Assembly: GCA_932294295.1 (NCBI GenBank)
Contig: OW028582.1
Location: 6,071,515-6,135,514 of the forward strand
Direction of reading: 5' to 3'
DNA: 64,000 bases
Source of the DNA: Alitta virens
Taxonomy: Eukaryota > Annelida > Polychaeta > Phyllodocida > Nereididae
The number at the start of each line of letters is the position of its first letter. Positions within the stretch are counted from its first letter, which is position 1. The notes under the pieces are model-generated. The model was given only the letters and a program-made list of their open reading frames with translations, had not been told where the DNA came from and made no database searches. Positions 59,801 through 64,000 of this stretch are shown here, piece after piece. The position numbers and the translations under genes are program-made.

Positions 59801-60826
59801 ATTTCAGACAGATCTTACCAGTGATTCCTGGAGGCACAAGATCCAACATTGTCAATGCATCCATCAAGACATCCTCTCTGGTATCAAGTACAAGTGGTAC
59901 ATCTTCACACCAATATGAGAGCTCTCATGCATGGTGATCAAGATGCTGAACACTTCTCTACCACACTACGAAATGTTGGTAATGGCCAATATCCTGTCAT
60001 AGATGATGAACAGTCAGTTGCTTTAGACAATACTGTTGTGAATACATTGTGCACCACTTTGGACGAGCTGAAGACTTCTGTGTACCCCAACATTGAAGAC
60101 AATGCAAAAGACCAATCATGGCTGGCAGAACGATGCATCTTAGCTCCTCTTAACTGTAATGTTGACAACATCAATCAGAGCCTTCTAAATTCTCTTTCTG
60201 GAGATGTGCACATCTACAAGTCAGTAGATGCAGCCATGGATGACATTCAACAGGTACTTTTTTTATTCTCTTAAAATCCCAATTTATTTATATAACGCTG
60301 GTTAGATCAAATAATACATTAGTATGTGTATTTTTATCAACAGGTGCATTTACCAGTGGAGTACCTGAACACTCTGCGAGTGCCTGGCATGCCACACCAC
60401 ACCCTAGAACTGAAAGAAGGAACCCTGATCATGATTCTCAGAAGCCTGGATCCACCTCGAATAACAAATGGAACCCGATGTATTATCAAGAGACTTAAGC
60501 CAAATATCATTGAGGCAGAGATCTCCACGGGACCATACAAGAATGAGTTGGTGATGATACCTCGAATACCAATAATCTCCAATGAGTCCAATACATTACC
60601 ATTCCAGTTCAAGCGACTTCAGTTTCCTGTTGCTGTATGTTTTGCAATGACTATAAACAAAAGTCAGGGCCAGACCTTTGAGAAAGTTGGTCTTGACCTC
60701 AGCACCCCACCATTTACTCATGGACAACTGTATGTGGGTCTTTCAAGAGTAGGGTCTGCCAAAAAGTTGGTTGTTCTTTGTCAAAATAGGCACACAAGGA
60801 ATGCTGTATTTCATGAGGCTCTTTAA
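56881..60826 (+). pseudogene. Helitron RepHel (HUH Rep nuclease plus PIF1-like helicase), many breaks
   Basis: Reading across frames, the Helitron-like N region (NPTFKVQGQVCHRIGGLNP) comes first, then ISELHQAYDPLQYPLLFPQG and KPDIFLTFTTNTNWPE. The HUH motif follows in GLPHIHVLLWL (about 57985), then the tyrosine motif SIKYVLKYVTKGSD (about 58365) and EYQHARYVGSQEAAWRIF. The helicase shows Walker A DGTGKT (about 59450), Walker B IIIDEAPM (about 59685), CGDFRQILPV (about 59800), FAMTINKSQGQT (about 60645) and HGQLYVGLSRVG. Breaks include a frameshift near 57312, TAG at 57538-57540, frameshifts near 57985, 58220, 58320 and 58660, TAG at 58756-58758, TGA at 59497-59499 and a frameshift near 59880. 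A 90-bp intron-like segment interrupts 60254-60343. The exon begins at a 3' splice site ending at 56880, so an upstream exon is missing. It would nick and replicate the element by rolling circle. Confidence 0.92.
60254..60343 (+). other. Intron-like 90-bp insertion in RepHel
   Basis: The segment starts with GTACTT and ends with TTTTTATCAACAG. Removing it joins ...DDIQQ to VHLPVEYLNTL in phase 0, restoring the helicase reading frame. The 9-mer TCAACAGGT occurs exactly at both junctions, so the splice sites could come from a target-site duplication of an inserted element. Confidence 0.75.
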
Positions 60827-61003
60827 TCTATATCTATAAAAGTTCAATTGAATTCAAATATTTTCATGTTTTTATTTCAATCTGTTGGTTTTGTTCACAA
60901 ATTTGCAAAAAAAAAGTGCTTAATACTACCATGCTCCACACAGAGGGGCCGTAGGCCTGATCAAAGCTTTTTAGGCTCCCGATAGGGAGCCTAATTAAGC
61001 TAG
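60827..61003 (+). mobile_element. Candidate minimal non-autonomous Helitron (177 bp)
   Basis: The sequence just after the RepHel stop begins TCTATATCTATAAAAG, which resembles Helitron 5' ends and is preceded by A. The Helitron 3' hairpin and CTAG end lie 140 bp downstream. These may be the two ends of a small separate Helitron inserted next to the stop codon. Alternatively the 5'-like sequence is coincidental and the 3' end belongs to the large element. Confidence 0.4.
60971..61003 (+). terminator. Helitron 3' terminal hairpin and CTAG end
   Basis: TTAGGCTCCC pairs perfectly with GGGAGCCTAA around a GATA loop. The sequence TTAAG separates the stem from CTAG at 61000-61003, and the next base is T. 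This is the standard signal for termination of Helitron strand transfer. It is not a bacterial transcription terminator. Confidence 0.85.
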
Positions 61004-62466
61004 TAATAGTAATAATACTGTTTAAAAAAGCACCAACAAATAGTTTTAGCACAACAATTCAGGTTCAATAACAATACTAAACACTAAGCATACGATATAT
61101 AGATATATATATACATGATGTACTCTTGACTGTTATCAACATGGTAAACAATATGAAGTGATATACAATATGAGATGGGAATGTTGACATACAATATGAA
61201 GTGACATACAATAGTATATATTTACAAATATACAAATGTACAAATTCATACACACATGGAAGCAGTTTCGTCAATGTGCCGCCAGCCACTCAGTTCTAGG
61301 AGACATTAAATTACTATTTGTATAAAACATTTATGTTTTACTGTCTAATTTTAATGCTACCTGTAGAAATTTATCAAGAGCAAAGTTAAGGTTAATGTTC
61401 TTAATTGTTAATATTTGTAAGAATCGTTCAGCTGGATCGAAAATAGTAAAGCTCTCGATGTATTTACAAGCAATTTGGAATAAGTTTAAGCGGATATCAT
61501 TCCATTTTTTACACCTCATTAAACAATGAAACTCATCTTGGTTCAGATTGCAGTTTTCACAAATTCTTTCATCTACAGGAACATAAGGACGTTTGTGTCT
61601 GCCTAATTCAATATTAAGGTTGTGTGAGCTTAGTCTAAAACGTGCTATATTACAATAGAGAGATTTGGGTAGGGTATAATTCAGATAGAGCTCTATTTGA
61701 ATATCATTCTTGAAGGTTTTGTATGTTCTGAGTTTTGGGTTTAGCGTACTATCATTTATCTCAGTGAGCATCTTAGTATGAGCCTTTTCGAAAAAGGATA
61801 AAATGTGCTCGTTTATGCTGGAATTGTCAGAATCTGTATCTAGAGTTTCTGTGACTTTATAAAGTCTTGTAAGCCAGCAAGGAACACCTCTTAGATGTAA
61901 CTTAGTGTGAATGTCATAACAGCTACGCAAGAGCCTGCCTAGAAATTTGATTGCTGAAGCATGTTGTCTGACTATCAGTGGAAATCTACCTGTATCAGCC
62001 AGAATGGCAAGTGTTGAAGTTTGACACCTAACACTGAGCAGGTTTTTAAGGAAACGGACTTGTATTTTCTCGAGAGCATCAATTTGCTTCTCTCGGAACC
62101 ATATTTCACTATTGTATTCAAGTATTGGTAATATATATGTGTCAAACATTTTGATACACAATTTGGCTGGTAGATAGCTAACTGTAGACTTTGTCTTTTC
62201 TTTAAGAGCATACATCGCTTTTTGAGCTTGGGTTGTCAAATGCTGATACATTACTTTGTGTATGTTGCTAGAATTGCTAATTACATGACCCAAATATTTG
62301 TATGAATTAACTATATCTAATTTCTCACTTTCAATAATGAAATTCATGTACATTTGCCAGATTTATGTAAGATCATAAATTTGCTCTTCTGAGAGTTAAT
62401 TATTAGATGCCACTTTCTACAATAAGCTTCAAGATCTTTTAATAGAGTCTGCATTCCATCAGCACT
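61004..62466 (-). mobile_element. LINE-2 of this window, related to LINE-1, 5'-truncated in the RT
   Basis: The minus-strand frame 62353-61331 (340 codons) aligns with the C-terminal part of the LINE-1 RT protein at roughly 45% identity. Shared blocks include YKYLGHV, TQAQKA, FDTYILPILEYNSEIW, DTGRFPL-VRQ, EINDSTLNPKLRTYK-FK, IARFRLSSHNL and a C-terminal CENCNLNQDEFHCLMRCKKW motif. One frameshift near 62350 joins it to ADGMQTLLKDLEAYCRKWHL upstream, where the element starts immediately after the position of the YADD motif. The 3' UTR runs to about 61004-61020 and ends in an ATT-rich tail that touches the Helitron CTAG. Confidence 0.88.
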
Positions 62467-62610
62467 TTAATATATATTGAAAAATATAATTTATTTTTAA
62501 ATGAAAATGTGTATGTGTTCTTACATGCACACAACCAAAATACTTAGTCTTACTGGCTGTGTAATGGCAAGATATATTTATATCACTGGTCAATAAGTAG
62601 TACAATAACA

Positions 62611-62763
62611 ACAGGGGCGTAGCCTGTAGCCCCCCCCCCCTTAGAATTTTGCTAAAAATAGTACCTACATGTTGCTGAAGTGAGCACCAGTGTGTCAGAA
62701 TCGTGAATTTTGACCGAGCTGCCCCCCCCCCCCCCCTAGAATTTTTTCCAGACTCCGTCCCTG
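62611..62763. mobile_element. hAT-like MITE with poly-C blocks
   Basis: The ends are (A)CAGGGGCGTAGCCTG and, reversed, CAGGGACGGAGTCTG. The 9-bp flank ACAATAACA is exact on both sides (62602-62610 and 62764-62772). An 8-9 bp duplication with a CAGGG terminus fits hAT elements. Two poly-C tracts (62630-62640 and 62722-62736) lie inside, each followed by 'tagaattt'. There is no coding capacity. Confidence 0.8.
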
Positions 62764-62772
62764 ACAATAACA

Positions 62773-63376
62773 GTTTTGCCTAACCACTATATACATCATT
62801 TAAATTCAATCAGATTTGAATGTTTCATTGTCGTCCAGCATAGACGTATGTTGGATGGCTGGAGGGTATGTTGTACAATGAGTGGAGCTGGAGAATAAAT
62901 TACATTGGAGGGAAGATTATCTTAGTAACATCTTACAATACCATGGCTACGACCGTTTGACACGTTCTATATTGGATTGACCTAAATGCACAATGTAGTT
63001 CTGCATATCATGCATATAATGATATCATTACATTTTGGCACAAATGAAAACTACAACGTCAATTCCATGTCAGAATTAATATGTCATGCAATTGTCACAT
63101 ATATGTCAAATGATGATGTAATATATACTTACTATAGATAGAAGATGCCTTCCTGGATAAGTGGCTTAAGTTGTTTTTGGGGCAGGTTCGTTCACAGTGC
63201 AGTGTCACATCCCTAACGCATGCGTGATAGGCCGTTCACAACCATGCATTTATTTCAGTCTGTACATAGTCATTTCCCAGAAACACACTCGTGCATGTTT
63301 ATAAATATAGGTCAACTCATGCATATTCATGTAGTGACTTAGTTCTGGTTAGATTTTGTCACAAATACTGCAAGTC
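62773..63376. other. Intergenic, no gene seen
   Basis: No recognisable feature is present; the sequence is AT-rich. Confidence 0.5.
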
Positions 63377-63513
63377 CCCATCTATATATCCATCGATCTA
63401 TCCATCTATCTACCCGTCCATCCATCCATCCATCTATCTATCTATCTATCCATCTATCCATCTGTCCATCTATCCATCTATCTATCTCTATCTATCTATC
63501 TATCTATCTATTT
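63377..63513. repeat. (TCTA/TCCA)n microsatellite
   Basis: Mixed TCTA, TCCA and ATCC tetranucleotides run for about 135 bp. The serine/isoleucine/proline-rich frame through it is an artefact. The repeat resembles the (ATCT)n tail of SINE family 1, but no SINE head is present next to it. Confidence 0.92.
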
Positions 63514-64000
63514 TATATCAATCAATTAATTCAATCTTCAGGGTGGACAGCTAGCTAGTATTATGCATATAGCTGACCCTATATTCATTTATGAATTAGT
63601 CATGATAACTTCGAAGATTAAACCAAATCCCATGGCCTCATTGGTCAGGCTGTCTGAGGCGTCTGGGGCACCCTTCATAATCATGATAGTAATAAATATG
63701 GCCCAATTTCTTGATCCAACGATATCAGAGTGGTTTAATTTTGTTTCCATATTTGGGATATATTGGCATATATATCATTGTATATAGACAAAGGCACTAC
63801 AATTAGCATAATTTACATGAAGAAGTTTCCATATCTGCTGAAAAACGTTCAATATTTCTTTGAGACTTAGTGTTTTAACTTCAGAGGATGTTAAGCTATG
63901 TAGCACGCACAATGGGTTTTGATTGTCATGGAAACATCAAGTGGGGTGACCCACAATGTGTGTCCCAAAAATAAACAAGCAAATGATTTTTTCTCTGATG
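63514..64000. other. Intergenic, no gene seen
   Basis: A 74-codon frame at 63563-63787 has no recognised motif and no support beyond its length. Confidence 0.5.

Larger units (their letters stand above)
56491..61003 (+). mobile_element. Helitron, autonomous type but decayed
   Basis: A RepHel gene is followed by a classic Helitron 3' end: a perfect 10-bp hairpin (60971-60994), then TTAAG and CTAG (61000-61003), with T as the next base. The left boundary given here is only the first recognisable repeat, because the 5' TC end was not found. The element abuts the 3' tail of a minus-strand LINE. Confidence 0.8.

Noticed and set aside
59247..59867. A 206-codon minus-strand frame
   Set aside because: It is antisense to the helicase domain of RepHel, whose motifs lie on the plus strand.
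60971..61003. Rho-independent terminator
   Set aside because: The hairpin is followed by TTAAG-CTAG and not by a T run, and it sits at the end of a Helitron.

Overview
This is a gene-poor, AT-rich stretch of a eukaryotic and very probably animal genome, most likely a marine invertebrate. The evidence is indirect: APE-type LINE retrotransposons, a mariner-superfamily DNA transposon, a Helitron, two tRNA-derived SINE families, GT-AG splice signals and AATAAA-type polyadenylation signals. Nothing resembles bacterial operons, and no tRNA, rRNA or CRISPR locus is present. The phylum cannot be fixed from the sequence alone.

Layout. Positions 1-4.5 kb hold one copy of a multi-kilobase repeat; a second, inverted copy lies at 16.9-19.0 kb. 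A nearly full-length but broken LINE (SGNH-hydrolase-like, endonuclease and reverse transcriptase domains) occupies about 5.5-10.2 kb. From 10 to 32 kb there are two tRNA-SINE families (two copies each), MITE-like elements, minisatellites, a LINE 3' fragment, and a 1.9 kb element at 25.5-27.4 kb. That element has near-perfect terminal inverted repeats and arms built from tandem palindromic 21-bp units. The 32-43 kb part holds foldback palindromes, a second hairpin-rich inverted-repeat element (34.25-36.2 kb), LINE fragments and an internally repetitive stretch (38.2-39.5 kb). The 43-54 kb part holds an inactivated mariner-type transposon with intact TA flanks, a LINE fragment between about 145-bp direct repeats, and a nest of LINEs and a hairpin MITE.

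The best candidate for an intact protein-coding gene is on the minus strand at 54.65-55.42 kb. It encodes 254 residues: lysine-rich, with a PKKRKV nuclear-localisation-like motif and one C-terminal C2H2 finger, and it is preceded by a convincing 3' splice site. From 56.5 to 61.0 kb lies a decayed Helitron: RepHel with HUH, tyrosine and PIF1-helicase motifs, a 90-bp intron-like insertion, and a 3' hairpin followed by CTAG. It abuts a second LINE related to the first (61.0-62.5 kb, minus). A small hAT-like MITE and a TCTA/TCCA microsatellite close the window.

No pathway or operon links these genes; the window is a record of transposon insertion and decay. The most unusual material is the set of inverted-repeat elements whose arms are tandem variants of short palindromic words. 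Two of them seem to share a terminus (GTTCC-YACAT-RGCC). The Helitron insertion, flanked by a 9-bp direct repeat that supplies both splice sites, is also notable. All assignments come from reading motifs by eye; no database search was run.
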